Counted from the stretch's first letter, positions 1 through 11,463 are shown. The stretch is DNA of 64,000 nucleotides from Telopea speciosissima (GCF_018873765.1 NC_057926.1:51203043-51267042), one strand, 5' to 3'. Notes: generated by a model from the sequence alone, not told the origin. Numbers and translations are program-made.

Positions 1-271
1 CCACATTCCTATCCTTGCCCACATGCCTGTCTATTTCCTCTTGAGCCTTTTTTAGCACTCTTTGATTGTTCAATAGCAAAGAAAGAGCCCATGACAAGGT
101 TCCTGTGGTGGTGTCGGTCCCAGCTAAGATCATGGCCTGCACAATAGATATATAATTAGTATTTTTAAGGTGAATGATTAATATATTTAATAAAGCACAA
201 TAATTCTGTTTCCCTTTAAAAAAAATAAGAGAAAATAATAAGAAAGAAGAAAGACGAAGGAAAAATAAAAA

Positions 272-439
272 GGGAAAAAGAATTCTGTCGGGGAGTGTGG
301 CCTATAGCAGCACTCCCATGAGTCTATCTTTCTCCCCCCCATATGAAAAGATAGCTCTGCCCCTTGTTTTAAGGAGGAGAGAGATAGATACATGGGAATG
401 TTGGTGTAGGCCACATTCTCGGACAGAAAACTGCTTCTC
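272..439. mobile_element. Mutator-type MITE (family M2) in intron of locus A
   Basis: This is a 168-bp foldback. Its ends GGGAAAAAGAATTCTGTC and GAGAAGCAGTTTTCTGTC (the right end read in reverse) match, and it is bounded by a perfect 9-bp direct repeat AAATAAAAA at 263-271 and 440-448. A 9-bp duplication is the signature of Mutator-like elements. Relatives are at 26873-27004, 35553-35721 and about 41133-41490. It has no coding sequence. Confidence 0.8.
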
Positions 440-726
440 AAATAAAAAGTAGATGAAAAAAAGTCCACAACAAAACAATAGCCTTTAAAGACTCGCTGGG
501 CCGAGATGGTTCTTGTACGTGAACCAGAGCCGACCTGTTGGTAAGAGCTCGGCCGAGTCCAAGAACCCTTGGGCCGCCTACTTGGCGGGGGGGAGCCAGC
601 CAACCCATCCCGCCTAGCAGCTCCTATGGCCCCTAAAGACTTGATTGTCTTCACTTTTCCCAATGGAGGGTGTTGCTTCTTGCATGAAGAACAAGCAGGA
701 AGCACTTGGGCACCCTCTCCTTAATG

Positions 727-938
727 GAAAAAATTTTGCTACTACACTTATAGCAGGAATGTTCCTGTTACAAGGCTAGCAGCCAAGGAAATGGAATAAT
801 TCACTTTGCCTTTGGGTTCATAAATACCCTCCTAGGTTTTAATATTTTCTAAAATATCCCTTAAGATTCCATTTCCTTGGCTGCCAGCCTTGTAGCGGGA
901 ACATTCTTGCTTTTAATGTAGCAATGAAATTTCATCCC
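727..938. mobile_element. Mutator-type MITE (family M3) in intron of locus A
   Basis: This 212-bp foldback has long inverted arms: AGCCAAGGAAATGGAAT on the left and its complement on the right. It is flanked by a perfect 9-bp duplication TCCTTAATG at 718-726 and 939-947. A decayed half copy lies at about 17116-17230. Confidence 0.8.
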
Positions 939-991
939 TCCTTAATGAGGAGAGACAATCATGTCTTATAAGGAAGAACTTGAGCCCATCT

Positions 992-1183
992 GAATTTTTC
1001 TCCTCTTAGGTTCCCTGATTGGTCAGGTTCGTAGGTTCCTTTTATAGGGGGGGGGGGGCGGAAATGACGACCTCACCCCACCCGGGCATTGTGTTCGGGC
1101 AGGGGGTGAGGTCGTCATTTCCAACCCCCTATTAGAGGAACCTACGAATCTGACTGGGCAAGGAACCCAAGAGGAGAACGATC
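992..1183. mobile_element. Mutator-type MITE (family M1) in intron of locus A
   Basis: This foldback has arms built on CTCCTCTTAGGTTCC and a centre carrying GTGAGGTCGTCATTT. The flanks TGAGCCCATCT and TGAGCACCCTCT look like a decayed target duplication. It belongs to the same family as the copies at 13517-13703, 37724-37970 and 53465-53650. Confidence 0.65.
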
Positions 1184-1360
1184 CTGAGCACCCTCTCCAT
1201 TTTAGTTACCCTATGAGATATGATTGCACTAGAATAGATTTCGTGAGAGAAATAGATGTTGGGATTCCATGCGGGAGCAATAATCCCACATGGGATTGAG
1301 GGTTGGGCACCCTCTCTTTAACATCTATCTTTTAAGGATGAGTTCTACCTAAGTCCTCAA

Positions 1361-1365
<5 letters not shown>

Positions 1366-1418
<53 letters not shown>
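1366..1418. repeat. (GA)n microsatellite next to splice donor
   Basis: This is an almost pure GA run of about 50 bp, a few bases from the exon 1 donor of locus A on the intron side. Confidence 0.95.
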
Positions 1419-1421
<3 letters not shown>

Positions 1422-2410
1422 TACCTACTAGTGCGGTGGACTTCACTACTGAATCACGATCATGGCCGTGTAACTGAACACCTTCTTCAAGAATGGAAAG
1501 CATCACATCGATGAAGTCTTGCTTATCACCATCAACCTTCCCAGATAATCTCTTTTGCCGATGATCTTGGAGCCAACTCTCAGCAAGCACGTCCATCTCC
1601 TTAGCAGTTTTCTTCATTGCCCTTTGTTGGCCATCCCAATCCAACCTAGATAGGAAGCTGGGAAGCACATCTGATGCAACTGAGACACCTGTGTATCTAA
1701 AGAAATCAATTATAGTACTTTGGATCCTCAAGACATCTTCGTTGTTCTCGGTATGGACAACACTGAAATAACATTTACCCACAACCACCTTGAGAATAAT
1801 ATTCACATTTAGATTTCTAAACAATTGATTCATTTGGATCTTAATCTGATTCCTCTTGTTTCTCATCCAAAGCCCATATAGATCCTTAATACAATTATCG
1901 ATCTCTGCATATCGAACGTGCTTGAGTGACTCGAGCCGGCGGTTCGAGAGTAGCTCGAGAACAACCCACTTTCGTACTTCACGCCAGTAAGGTCCATAGG
2001 GTGCCAAACCAAACAATGCATAGTTATAGCTCAAATGGTTGCTTGGCCTTATCGTTTGTAGTAAAGCACTCCTTGGCCAACTCCCAGCTGTTGACGACAA
2101 GTGTTCGATGGACACCGAATCGAACTGTGAAGGCTGGTCCGTGCTTGTCGGCCATGGCTGCAAGTGTTCGATAGATGGGCTGAGAGGTTGTTAACTGAAG
2201 GAGGTGGCCGACTATAGGCCATGCTCCTGGTGGCTCCGGGGCCTCTCTGGACTCATTTTTCTTAACAAAGCTACCTCTTCTGATCCATAGATGGTAGAAG
2301 AGAGGTAGAGCTGGTAGTAGTAGCAGCAGCAGCTCCATCAGTGACTTTGCTTCAAACTGAGGAGACGAAGGGGCTGAAAGGATACTTTTATGTCTACCAT
2401 CTCAGCTATT

Positions 2411-2424
2411 CATATATACACGTG
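2411..2424 (-). promoter_or_regulatory. TATA box with adjoining G-box, locus A promoter
   Basis: On the minus strand the sequence reads CACGTG directly followed by TATATATG, ending about 73 bp before the locus A ATG at 2338. CACGTG is the plant G-box core bound by bZIP and bHLH factors. The arrangement is seen directly; its activity is inferred. Confidence 0.5.
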
Positions 2425-2557
2425 TAATGTGATGCTCCATTTCGTCCATTAGATGGGAAAGGAACCTTTATTGTTTTTTTCTCCTCTTTTTTTTTTGTTT
2501 TTTAAGATATACATGTGGAGGTCGATTAGATTTACTCCTTATGGTAATTAAATAAGG

Positions 2558-2690
2558 ATTCCTTGTCGATAATGCCAGGTGCTAACGACAAGTTTTTGAT
2601 GCACTCAAAATTCAAAAGTGTAGGCCGGTCTGTGCTTGTCGAGCATGCCTTCAAGTGTTCATAAGACTGGTGAGGAGCGGTTGATACATG
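2558..2690 (-). pseudogene. Detached relic of CYP82 exon 1
   Basis: The stretch around GCTAACGACAAG, a GGCCGGTCTGTGCTTGTCG block and CTTCAAGTGTTC matches, in order and on the minus strand, the part of exon 1 that codes for the KHGPAF...RFGVHRTLVV region of the neighbours. Nothing else of the gene is recognisable on either side. A closely similar scrap with the same flank (GGATTCCTTGTC) is at about 24936-25050, so both look like products of one older truncated copy. Confidence 0.6.
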
Positions 2691-2754
2691 AAAGAGACAT
2701 ACACGAAAAGTGTTAAAGCGAAATAATTGGATGGATTCTTATTCGCTTCAGTAC

Positions 2755-2856
2755 TGGAGGCGCTGCTGTGCGGTGTAGCAGCGGTCATGTGTGTACAGTG
2801 GGATCTGTTGTACACACATATCCGTTGCTGTGCCACACGATGACACAGCAGCGCTA
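2755..2856. repeat. Foldback sequence, unclassified
   Basis: GCGCTGCTGTG near the left end and CACAGCAGCGC near the right end form an inverted repeat, with a second nested pair GTGTGTACA/TGTACACAC. It is possibly a degraded MITE; I found no clear target duplication. Confidence 0.4.
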
Positions 2857-3340
2857 CAGTGCACAGCAACGAACAAAAATCCTGGATGGATTCATGATTG
2901 GAGAAGGTTGCTTGCAAGAAAGCTCTCCTGTCTATGTCAGTACATTTGTATATTCTCTTCTCAAAAGTCTATGGTTTCTTCGTCATGCATTTATTATCTA
3001 AGAGTGCGTTTGGTAACGTTCAGAACAATGTTCTGAACAGTTCTTTTGTTCAAAAAGAACAAAAAAACATGAAAAAGTGTTTGATTTTATGGTTCGTTTT
3101 TTCGTTCTTTGAGAACGAACCGGAGGTCTTGAGCACCAAAAGAACGTTCTTTGCAGAACGTCTCAGAGACGGTTTGTAAAGAACAAGAACGAATGGAAGG
3201 GTACAAAATTTGGAAACCCGTGATTTTGCGAGACAAAACCCGTGAGGAGAAGTGTGGAAGGAAGGGGTCTCGTTGGCCGTGGAAGTTTGGAGAAGAAGAA
3301 CCAGAGCTCGATCTGCAACCCTTCAGGTGAGATCTCTCTC

Positions 3341-3603
3341 TCTCCCTTTCTATCCCTCGTAGTCTGCATCTCTCTTGCGCTGTTTCCCTCTCTCTGTCTC
3401 TCTCTCTCTCCCTCTCTCTCTCTCTCTCTCATTCTCTGCATCTCTCTCTCGCTCTTTCCCTCTCTCTGTCTCTCTTTGTCTCTCTCTCTCCCTCTCATAC
3501 TCTCTCTCGCTATCTCTGTGTCGTTCTCTCGCTCTTTCCCTCTCTCTGTCTCTCTCTCTCCCTCTCATACTCTCCCTCTCACTGTCTCTGTGTCACTCTC
3601 TCT
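3341..3603. repeat. CT-rich microsatellite tract
   Basis: This is a degenerate (CT)n tract with interspersed CTGT and CATACT units, inside Harbinger-like copy 1. The same tract occurs at the equivalent place in copy 2 and in the fragment at 54601. Confidence 0.9.
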
Positions 3604-3888
3604 GACGATTTATGCAATTTTTTCCCCATTTTTGTCTTAGGAATAGGATCAAACACCCCTTTAATCAACACTTCTCAACCAAAAAGGTTTGGGCTTCAGG
3701 GATTTTTTTGAGAAAAACTAATTTTAGGTATTCTTTGTTCTAGGTATACAATTTATGGATTTTATTCTCTGCTCTAGGTATTAATTTTTTGTTTTGTAAA
3801 TTTGATGTTGCACCTCCTTACTCATCATACATAGGTGTGTTGTGAAAGTTTGATTTGATTAGGTAATCAGATCTCTCTATTCCCTTTT

Positions 3889-4077
3889 TTCAATTTGAGT
3901 AAACCGATTTGTTTGGGCTCCCTGTTATTGGTACCACCACCACCACCACCACCACCGTATGTAGATGTAGTAGTTGAGACAATTTGAGTAAACCGATTTG
4001 TTTGGGCTCCCTGTTATTGGTACCACCACCACCACCACCACCACCACCACCACCGTATGTAGATGTAGTAGTTGAGC
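3889..4077. repeat. Two-copy tandem repeat with (ACC)n core
   Basis: A unit of roughly 90 bp starting CAATTTGAGTAAACCG is present twice; each copy holds a CCA/ACC run of different length (8 and 11 repeats approximately). The long Gly/Trp/Val/His ORFs here come only from this repeat. Confidence 0.85.
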
Positions 4078-4701
4078 AGAAGCTGCTGCAGGGCCCCTTA
4101 TTAATAGCATTGAGATAGTTGAGAAGGAAAGCCATGCTCTATCTTTCTTACTTACTGACTGTACCTGCTGCTGCTTCATTTTTCTGTAGATGTAGTAGTG
4201 ATTATTAGGCTTTGAAGAAAAAGATATTGTGAGGTTTATCAGTTGCTGCTGCTTCCTTTTTCTGAGGGTTGGGGAACTGTTATTAAGAGAGTTGAGATTG
4301 ATTTCTTAGTTGTATCAAGGTGTTCAATGCTAATCAATTAGGGCCGGTTAGTGCCACATTTGCATGCAGCCATACAGCCACAGGAGGCAGAACTCTTTTC
4401 TTCTTCTTTTGTTATTTTTTGGGAAGGGGGTGAATCATGGGGTGAAAATTGTTAGCTTGGTGGTAAAGTCTCTGTTGTTGGTACTTCATGTAGTAGAGAC
4501 TGAGGAGACTAAAGATCAAGTCCTACCTCACATGGGGTTATTGGGTTTTGGGGGAGGGGGTCATGGAGTGGGGTGTGAGTGGGGTGTTTCCTTGCATTAC
4601 CAAAAAACTATGAGTAGAGCCATGGGCTGAAAATCATGGCTCAACCTTGCTACTGATTAGACCAAGATATATATATTTGGCCATAAGAAGCATCAGGTAA
4701 T

Positions 4702-4910
4702 GTAACATAAACTTCATGTGGCAATAATGGAGAAACATTTCATAATCACCCACTGTCTCATAAATAATTTTGTAATAGTAGGGTAAAGGTTTGCAATTAG
4801 GCCCTCTTACTTAGTAGGATTTTGTAACATAAACTTCATGTGGCAATAATGGAGAAACATTTCATAATCACCCACTGTCTCATTAATAATTTTGTAATAG
4901 TAGGGAAAAT
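4702..4910. repeat. Two-copy tandem repeat
   Basis: A segment beginning AACATAAACTTCATGTGGC and running through CACCCACTGTCTCAT is present twice, about 125 bp apart, inside Harbinger-like copy 1. Confidence 0.8.
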
Positions 4911-6750
4911 CATGTGTTTGTTAGATCTGATATGCTTATATAAATGTCCAATATGCATACTCAATCTAGAAAATGCAGTGGTTACCTATTGCATTCCATT
5001 TAATATATATGTTCACAGTTGGCAATGTTTGTGGCTTTTAATTTTGAAAAACAAATCCATCTATTAACTCAAGTGGACATTTTCTGTTTGCAATTTTTAA
5101 GGTAAGAATTCATTCTCACGCCCTTGTTATGATATCAAAACGGTCCATTCTCATTGTGTCATATGGACAAATGATGTGGCTATTTTGAATTATTCTTTTG
5201 TCTCCCCTATCTAATTGCCCAATAGGACTTTAGCTGGGTAAGGGACACCGAGCTTGGGGAGGATGATAATAGGTCCATAAAGGGTAGACCTCAGCCATGA
5301 GATATGGGCATGCCACAAAAGGGTCCCTCTCTGTCCAGTAATAGTGAAGTTATACACATAAGATTGGCCTGTTTGAATAGGGCACTGGGTTGCATATGCT
5401 GGTCCATCTGCCCATTATACACATAAGTTGTCGAATTCCATGCCTGTTCCAATTTAAACCATTTTAATTCTCAGTAAAGAAGATAGCTAAATTGAGTGAG
5501 TTGGAGAAAGAGAGAATGTTATATATATAGCTTTTAATTTAGTCCTTACCAATGCAAGGATTGCAAGCTAATATTGTTCTGGACATGGTAAATGCTACAT
5601 TTTGATATTTATAAGTTGATTAATTCGTGGCTTTCTTTAATTAAGATTTTCTTAATTTTCATGTGTCATTGGCATTAAAACCAGAACTTGATTTGAAGAT
5701 GTTTTGTTGAAGTAATATGGTTATTGGTGCTAAAACTTTAACTTAACATGATCATCCCTTCTCTCTCATTTTTTTTTTACTGATCAGAGATATGGATGAA
5801 CATTGGATTTTTAAACTATTTCATACATCACTAACCTTGAAATACTCTTTACCTTTATTTGAATGGACATCCTGTGAGTATATAGAACCTTCTTAGGGGG
5901 CCTAAATAAACATTAACCACAGAAACAGGGGATTCCTCTGTTAATGGACAGAACTAAGCAGAATAGATCAGCTAAAACTAAGAGAAGTACTTGGCTTCAA
6001 CAAGTATGTGTCGTCTTCGTCTTCACCTTCCATTCCAAGGTGTGAAGCTTCATATAAACTCATCAGTCCTCTTATGTCTTCACTTGATTCTTGTTTGAAC
6101 TGTCCCTCCTTGTCCTTGAAGGTCTCAAAGACATCCATTCCAAGTTCACCCAGAATTCGCCTAATGACTCTTCAAGTTTCTCAATGTGTTTGACCTGAAT
6201 TCCAGCCTACAATAGTGAAAAGCAAGAAGAGTATTAAATTAGTTGTTGGACCCCAAAAAATAAATATTATTAAACATAAAGTCGCCCCATTTCTTGGAGA
6301 AACTAATTAAGAATTAATGTTCAATTCTTACCATATTGACATCATTACTACTGGTATAATGAAAGAATAGCATGAGGTTCCCTTCCTCTTATTTATCTTC
6401 CCTATTTCCATTGGTCTTCATTGAGATTGAGGCAGTACAAAGTTCAGTCATGAATTACATACCTGTTATGTGATGAAAGAATAGCATGAGGTTCCCTTTT
6501 TCCTTTTTCCTTTTTTTTTTTTTAAAGTTAGATGCATTCATGTTGACTCTATTTATTTTCCATTTTGATGAGATCATAACTCACCTGTTGAATTCCTATT
6601 TGGAAATCTTGCTTGTTGCAAAGATTCATTTCATTGCGACACTCTTGCTGTATTTCTGTTTTAGACCTTTGCTCATTTCATTCTTCATGTGAAGATTCAT
6701 GCTACTGTGACTTTTTTTTGTTGTATTTCTGTTTTGGATCTCTACTTAAT

Positions 6751-6836
6751 GGGTCTTTAGCTCAAATTGGTAGAGCATTTGGAACATGAGCATGCTCATG
6801 TTCCAAGGGGATGGTGGTTCGAATCCACCAAGATCC
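6751..6836 (+). other. tRNA-like sequence, copy 1
   Basis: It has an acceptor-like GGGTCTT with a nearly complementary AAGATCC, a D-arm AGCTC...GAGC, and a T-arm GGTGG-TTCGAAT-CCACC. In place of a normal anticodon arm it has a long perfect palindrome (CTTGGAACATG type, extended by GAGCATGC). It sits inside the Harbinger-like element. It resembles copy 2 at 10990-11069, whose acceptor stem is perfect. Confidence 0.5.
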
Positions 6837-7540
6837 TTTTTATTTAACTGTTCATAGTATAGTCAGTTATAGCACTAATCCACACAAAAACCCAATATTA
6901 ATGGTTTTTTTTAATTTGACATATTTTTATAATTATTTTGGTTCTGTTAATGAGATATTTTAATTTTATGCTAAGGTTGGTAAGAGAGAAAATGATTTTA
7001 CAAGTATTTTTTGGTATAATTTAGAAGGAAATGGCATTATTGAAATTAATATCAAATTTGAAAGAACAGGTTTTACCAAACACCATTTTCGTTCTGAACC
7101 CGTTCTTGAAACCGTTACCAAACGGTCATTTTCGGTCTCAGAATGCCGTTCTAGACCAAGAACGCAAAAGAACGTTTCTAATCAAGAACGGGTGTTCTTC
7201 GTTTAGACCGTTACCAAACGCAGCCTTAGAGTGCGTTTGGTAACGTTTAGAACAGCGTTCTGAACAGTTCTTTTGTTCAAAAAGAACAAAAAAACATGAA
7301 AAAGTGTTTGGCTTTGCGGTTCGTTTTTTCATTATTTTAAAACGAACCAGAGGTCTTGAGCACCAAAAGAACGTTCTTTGCAGACCGTCTCAGCTGCAAA
7401 GAACAAGAACGACTCGCGATAGAGAAAACCCATGATTTTCGAGACAAATCACGAAATATCTCTCGCTCTGCTAGCACCAAGTTTGGAGACGACGAAGGGA
7501 GGACTCCTTGCTCTGCAGCCTTAGGTGAGATCTCTCACTT

Positions 7541-7775
7541 TCTCTCGCTTTCTCTCCCTCTCTATCTCTCGCATGCTCTGCCTCCCTCACGCGCTATTTC
7601 CCTCTCTCTGTTTCTCTCCCTCCCTCTCTATCTCTTGCACTCTCTCCATCTCTCTCTCGCTCTTTCCCTCTCTCTGTCTCTGTCTCTCTCCCTCTCATAC
7701 TCTCCCTCACTGTCTCTGTGTCGTTCTCTCGCTCTTTTCCTCTCTCTGTCTCTGTCTCTCCCTCTCACTATCTCT
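7541..7775. repeat. CT-rich microsatellite tract
   Basis: This is the equivalent of the tract at 3341-3603, in Harbinger-like copy 2; CTCTCTGTCTCT units predominate. Confidence 0.9.
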
Positions 7776-10178
7776 GTGTCGATATTTCTGTGATGATTGA
7801 TCCAATTTGGCTGATTTAACACCCTGTGGTCCCCTGTGGTAAGTCTGTTTTAGGGCTGTTTTCTGAACTGAATTGATCCCCATCTGAGAGAGATCTGTCC
7901 ATCAACTTAGGGCAGGGTTTTAGGGCTGTTTTCTGATTTTTTTTTTTTTTTTTTAATTTGTATTTGTTATAAATATCTATTTGGTTAGTTTTAATTTAAT
8001 GTGGATGAATTGCTTGGTTTCTTCCATGAGGGCCCTCCGGATCTGAAGTGGGTAAAGCGAATTCCTCAGACAGATGAGGGATTATGTGGATTTTCATAAA
8101 AAATGCTCTAATCTGGAAGTTTGTCTCAGTTCGATGGTTTTGTTTGGATGGATAGAATGGTCTGCACGTTGGGATAGATTTATTAGTTTTCTAATGTGTT
8201 TTTGATGATTTCCTTTGGTAGATATAAAGTAGTCCCCCCCCCCCCAACAACAAGTTGTTGTTACTACAGTTTGTTCTTGATTTTCTTCTTGTTTTTCTGA
8301 ATTATCTGAACTTCTAGGGGCTGGTAGTGAGTTTGGATTTTTGGAGCACCTTGTGGTGAACCTTTTGCTTTTTTTTTTTTTTTTTTTTTGGGGATATATG
8401 CCTTCTTTTGTCTGTTGAAAATAGGGGTGAATGGCATTGTACATGCCGGGAAATTTTTTGGCGGTTAATAGTCTGTTCAGCCCATTTCGAATCCATTCAC
8501 ATTCTTTGATGAGTTGAAGTAAGTTTAGAAGCTATTTTGGCTAATGGGTATCAGTAACTTCCCATGTCAAGTCTGCCTTTTTGGTTTGGGTTTTGGAAAA
8601 GAAGAATTATCTAAAATTTAATAGTATCTCCCAATATGTAGGATCATGTGTTTGTGTTGATGGAGTGGTGGTTGCATTCTTTCTAGTTGCTTTTATGAGG
8701 TGATGCTTACGTTCTCTAAATGGATTGATCTATTTAGCCTTTTTCAGCGTTGGGGTGGGTTTGCATTTTGAGTGAAAATGAGTGAAAGTGAGTGAAAGAG
8801 AGAGAGTTTTTTTCTTACATTTGTTGAATATTTGGGAGTGAAAAAGGGTGGTCTGGTTTGAAGAAATGGGAGAGATGCCTTTTCTGTTCAATTCCTTTTT
8901 TTGTCCCCACTGAATGTATTCCTTTTTGGTTCACTGCTGTTGGAATCTCAGAAATGTAAAATAATAACTTGCTTAATTATGGGTGGTTGCCAACAGAGTA
9001 GGTGCATTTGTTTGATTGTTTTCATGCCTGTATATGATAAATGCTACATTTTGATATTTATAAGTTGATTAATTTGTGGCTTACTTTAATTAAGATTTTC
9101 TTAATTTTCATGTGTCATTGGCATTAAAACCAGAACTTGATTTGAAGATGCTTTGTTGAAGTAAATATGGTTATTGGTGCTAAAACTTTAACTTAACATG
9201 ATCATCCCTTCTCTCAATTTTTTTTTACTGATCAGAGATATGGATGAACATTGGATTTTTAAACTATTCCATACATCACTAACCTTGAAATACTCTTTAC
9301 CTTTGTTTGAATGGACATCCTGTGAGTATATAGAACCTTCTTAGGGGGTCTAAATAAACATTAACCACAGAAACAGGGGATTCCTCTGTTAATGGACAGA
9401 ACTAAGCATAATAGATCAGCTAAAACTGAGCAGAATCAAGTAGTGTGTCTTCTTCGTCTTCACCTTGATTGATGATAACTTTAGCTAGTTTACTTCTTAG
9501 ATTGGACAGCAACCCTTTTCCCCTGTTGTATAACTCATTGAGTAGATTTTATTATACCAAAATGGGCAAAAGCTGATTTACAGTCTAAATTAGGGACTTG
9601 TTTTGATAAATTTATATATTCTATATGCTATTAATCTGTTTGGTAAATGATGTACATGGTTGCTGCATAATGAATGTATATGCCTCTCCTGAATTTTTGC
9701 AAATGAACACCAAAAAGAGTGGTTTAGTGCTCATGATCAAAATGGATTATTCATTCTTCCATACCTGCATAGACCTTGTTAGATCTATATGATAACAGAT
9801 CAATCAAGGGTCTTTCCCTTTGAACAATTGCTGCCTTTAAACCTGCATAGCTTTGGAGAAGATATGGAAGATGAGATCTCTTTTCCTTCTTGTGAATGAA
9901 TGTATTCATAACTTCCCTCCTGGATTTTCATTTTTTATTTTTTTTTTCAAGTTAGATGCATTCATGTTGACTCTATTTATTTCCCATTTTGATGAGATCA
10001 TAACTCACCTGCTGAATTCCTATTTGGAAATCTTGCTTGTTAACTTTCTCATGCAAAGATTCATTTCATTGCGACTCTCTTGCTGTATTTCTGTTTTAGG
10101 CCTTTGCTCATTTCATTCCTCATGTGAAGATTCATGCTACTGTGATTTTTTTTGTTGTATTTTTGTTTTGGATCTCTA

Positions 10179-10967
10179 GTTTTTTTTTTTTTGCTAATGG
10201 TCAGCAATGTATTGATAGTAAAAAGTAAGATAATTACAATAGAGGCAACAGCCCTTAGCTGCTACTCAACCTTTCAAGTCTCAGAAATAGGAAACAAAAT
10301 TCTAAGATTTACAGCATGATTCTATGGTGCTGTCAAAATCTGTAGTGTGGTCGGCCCAGCGCCTCCCAATTTACAGCATTTAATATGAAGCTTGGAGATG
10401 CATCCCAGGGATGATTCGCCTTGATCTTGCAGCATGATTTGCTAGGGAATCTGCCGGAGCATTTCCTTCTCTGAAACAATGTGTGATGCGCCATTGGATG
10501 GTTTGAAGGAATTTTTGTGCCTTCCACCATTCCTGTAGAAAGTTCCATGGTAGGTTTGCAGAGAGAATTGCTGTCACCACTGATGCAGAATCGCTCTCCA
10601 CCCATAGCCTGTTTGCATTTAACATTTGTGCTTCTTTGATTCCTATAAAAAAGGCCGATAGTTCTGCATTGAAATTAGTTCCAACGCCTTGATATGAAGC
10701 AAAAGCTCTAATCATAGCACTAAGATGGTTGCGAATGAGACCCCCCGCCCTTGAAGATCCTGGGTTCCCTAGCGAGGAGCCATCAATGTTGAGTTTCCAC
10801 CATCCAAAAGGTGGCTGCCTCCATGTAACTTCCACAATTCGTTTGGTCGGAGCGTTGGAGATGTGTACTTTGAGTGATTTCGCTAAGACCAATTCCTGAA
10901 CAGATTTGATTTGGATACTTGATATTCGAGAACGATCTGTCACTTCTCTGAGGCATTTCATCACTAC
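10179..10967 (-). mobile_element. 5'-truncated L1-type LINE with RNase H domain
   Basis: On the minus strand an open reading frame at 10964-10380 encodes an RVT_3-type RNase H. It has DGSSLGNPGSSRAGG near the start, AELSAFFIGIKEA, VESDSASV and a closing EGNAPADSLA, which supply the usual D-E-D-D carboxylates. The 3' end is a poly-A tail (the T run at 10180-10192). A 16-bp target duplication TTGTTTTGGATCTCTA flanks it at 10163-10178 and 10968-10983. The reverse transcriptase region is missing, as usual for 5'-truncated LINE copies. It sits inside Harbinger-like copy 2 and is younger than it. Confidence 0.85.
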
Positions 10968-10989
10968 TTGTTTTGGATCTCTAATTAAT

Positions 10990-11069
10990 GGGTCTTTAGC
11001 TCAAATTGGTAGAGCACTTGGAACATGCTCATGTTCCAAGGGGATGGTGGTTCGAATCCACCAAGACCC
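10990..11069 (+). tRNA. tRNA-like sequence, copy 2 (non-canonical anticodon arm)
   Basis: Eighty nucleotides fold as a near-cloverleaf. The 7-bp acceptor GGGTCTT/AAGACCC is perfect, the D-arm is AGCTC...GAGC with the A-box, and the T-arm is GGTGG TTCGAAT CCACC with a consensus B-box. The anticodon arm is wrong for a working tRNA: CTTGGAACATG pairs with CATGTTCCAAG in an 11-bp hairpin with a 2-nt loop, so no standard 7-nt loop exists and I cannot assign an anticodon. It could be a decayed tRNA gene, a tRNA-derived promoter carried by the transposon, or the head of a SINE. Both copies lie at the same place in the tandem Harbinger-like elements. Confidence 0.4.
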
Positions 11070-11463
11070 TTTTTATTCAACTATTCATAGTATAGTCAGT
11101 TATGACACCAATCCACATAATAACCTAATATTAATGGTATTTTTGTAATTTGACATATTTTTATAATTATTTTGGTTATGTTAATGAGAGATTTTAATTT
11201 TATGCTAAGGTTGGTAAGAGAGAAACTGATTTTACAAGTATTTTCTTGGTATAATTTAGAAGGAAATGGCATTATTGTAATTAATATCAAAATTGAAAGA
11301 ACATGTTTTACCAAACACCATTTTCGTTCTGAACTCATTCTTGAGACCGTTACCAAACGGTCATTTTCGGTCTCAGAACATTGTTCTAGACCAAGAACGC
11401 AAAAGAACGTTTCTAGTCAAGAATGGACGTTCTTTGTTCAGACCGTTACCAAACGCAGCCTAA

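Larger units (their letters stand above)
1..2338 (-). pseudogene. CYP82-family cytochrome P450, locus A (partial, frameshifted)
   Basis: This is the leftmost member of the array, read right to left. Exon 1 is about 2338-1429: it has a short hydrophobic anchor (MELLLLLLP), the hinge EAPEPPGAWP and the CYP82-type block ECFTTNDKA. Exon 2 starts at 136 after a TGCAG acceptor with [16 protein letters not shown] and runs off the window, so the ExxR and haem regions are not seen. Near 2046-2050 the exon has a net loss of 26 nt relative to locus D (the LASRPRSASG segment), which shifts the frame; 910 nt remain where 936 (312 codons, as in locus F) are expected. The rest of exon 1 is open in the second frame up to the donor CTA|GTAGGT. 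The 1.29-kb intron holds three Mutator-type MITEs and a GA repeat. The sequence is closest to loci F, G and H. A functional product is unlikely unless the deletion is an assembly error. Confidence 0.85.
3002..7225. mobile_element. Large non-coding PIF/Harbinger-like element, copy 1
   Basis: The terminal inverted repeats are GAGTGCGTTTGGTAACG on the left and GGCTGCGTTTGGTAACG read inward on the right. The left flank is TAA (2999-3001) and the right flank is TTA (7226-7228). Tourist/PIF-Harbinger elements use 3-bp TWA targets and GTTTGGT-type ends, so that superfamily is the best guess. Subterminal sequence is rich in GTTCTTTTGTTC-type inverted motifs, followed by a CT-rich tract (3341-3603). 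No transposase or other long credible ORF is present, so it cannot move on its own. A tRNA-like sequence lies near the right end at 6751-6836. The interior from about 5590 to the end is repeated in copy 2. Confidence 0.65.
7229..11460. mobile_element. Large non-coding PIF/Harbinger-like element, copy 2
   Basis: It begins directly after the TTA that follows copy 1, with the same GAGTGCGTTTGGTAACG end. It finishes with the complement of GGCTGCGTTTGGTAACG, followed by TAA (11461-11463). It shares with copy 1 the ends, the CT tract (7541-7775), the segment corresponding to 5590-6230 and the tRNA-like sequence, but lacks part of the middle. A 789-bp LINE fragment is inserted at 10179-10967, and copy 1 shows the empty site at about 6725-6745. 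No transposase is visible. Confidence 0.65.

Noticed and set aside
187-705. 172-residue ORF on the minus strand in the intron of locus A
   Set aside because: It crosses a MITE and repeat sequence, has no recognisable domain, and lies inside a P450 intron.
3163-3640. Arg/Glu-rich and Ser/Leu-rich ORFs on both strands
   Set aside because: They are translations of the CT microsatellite in three frames; the same happens at 7525-7822 and 54764-55461.
3890-4179. Gly-, Val- and Trp-rich ORFs
   Set aside because: They come entirely from the (ACC)n runs in the tandem repeat.
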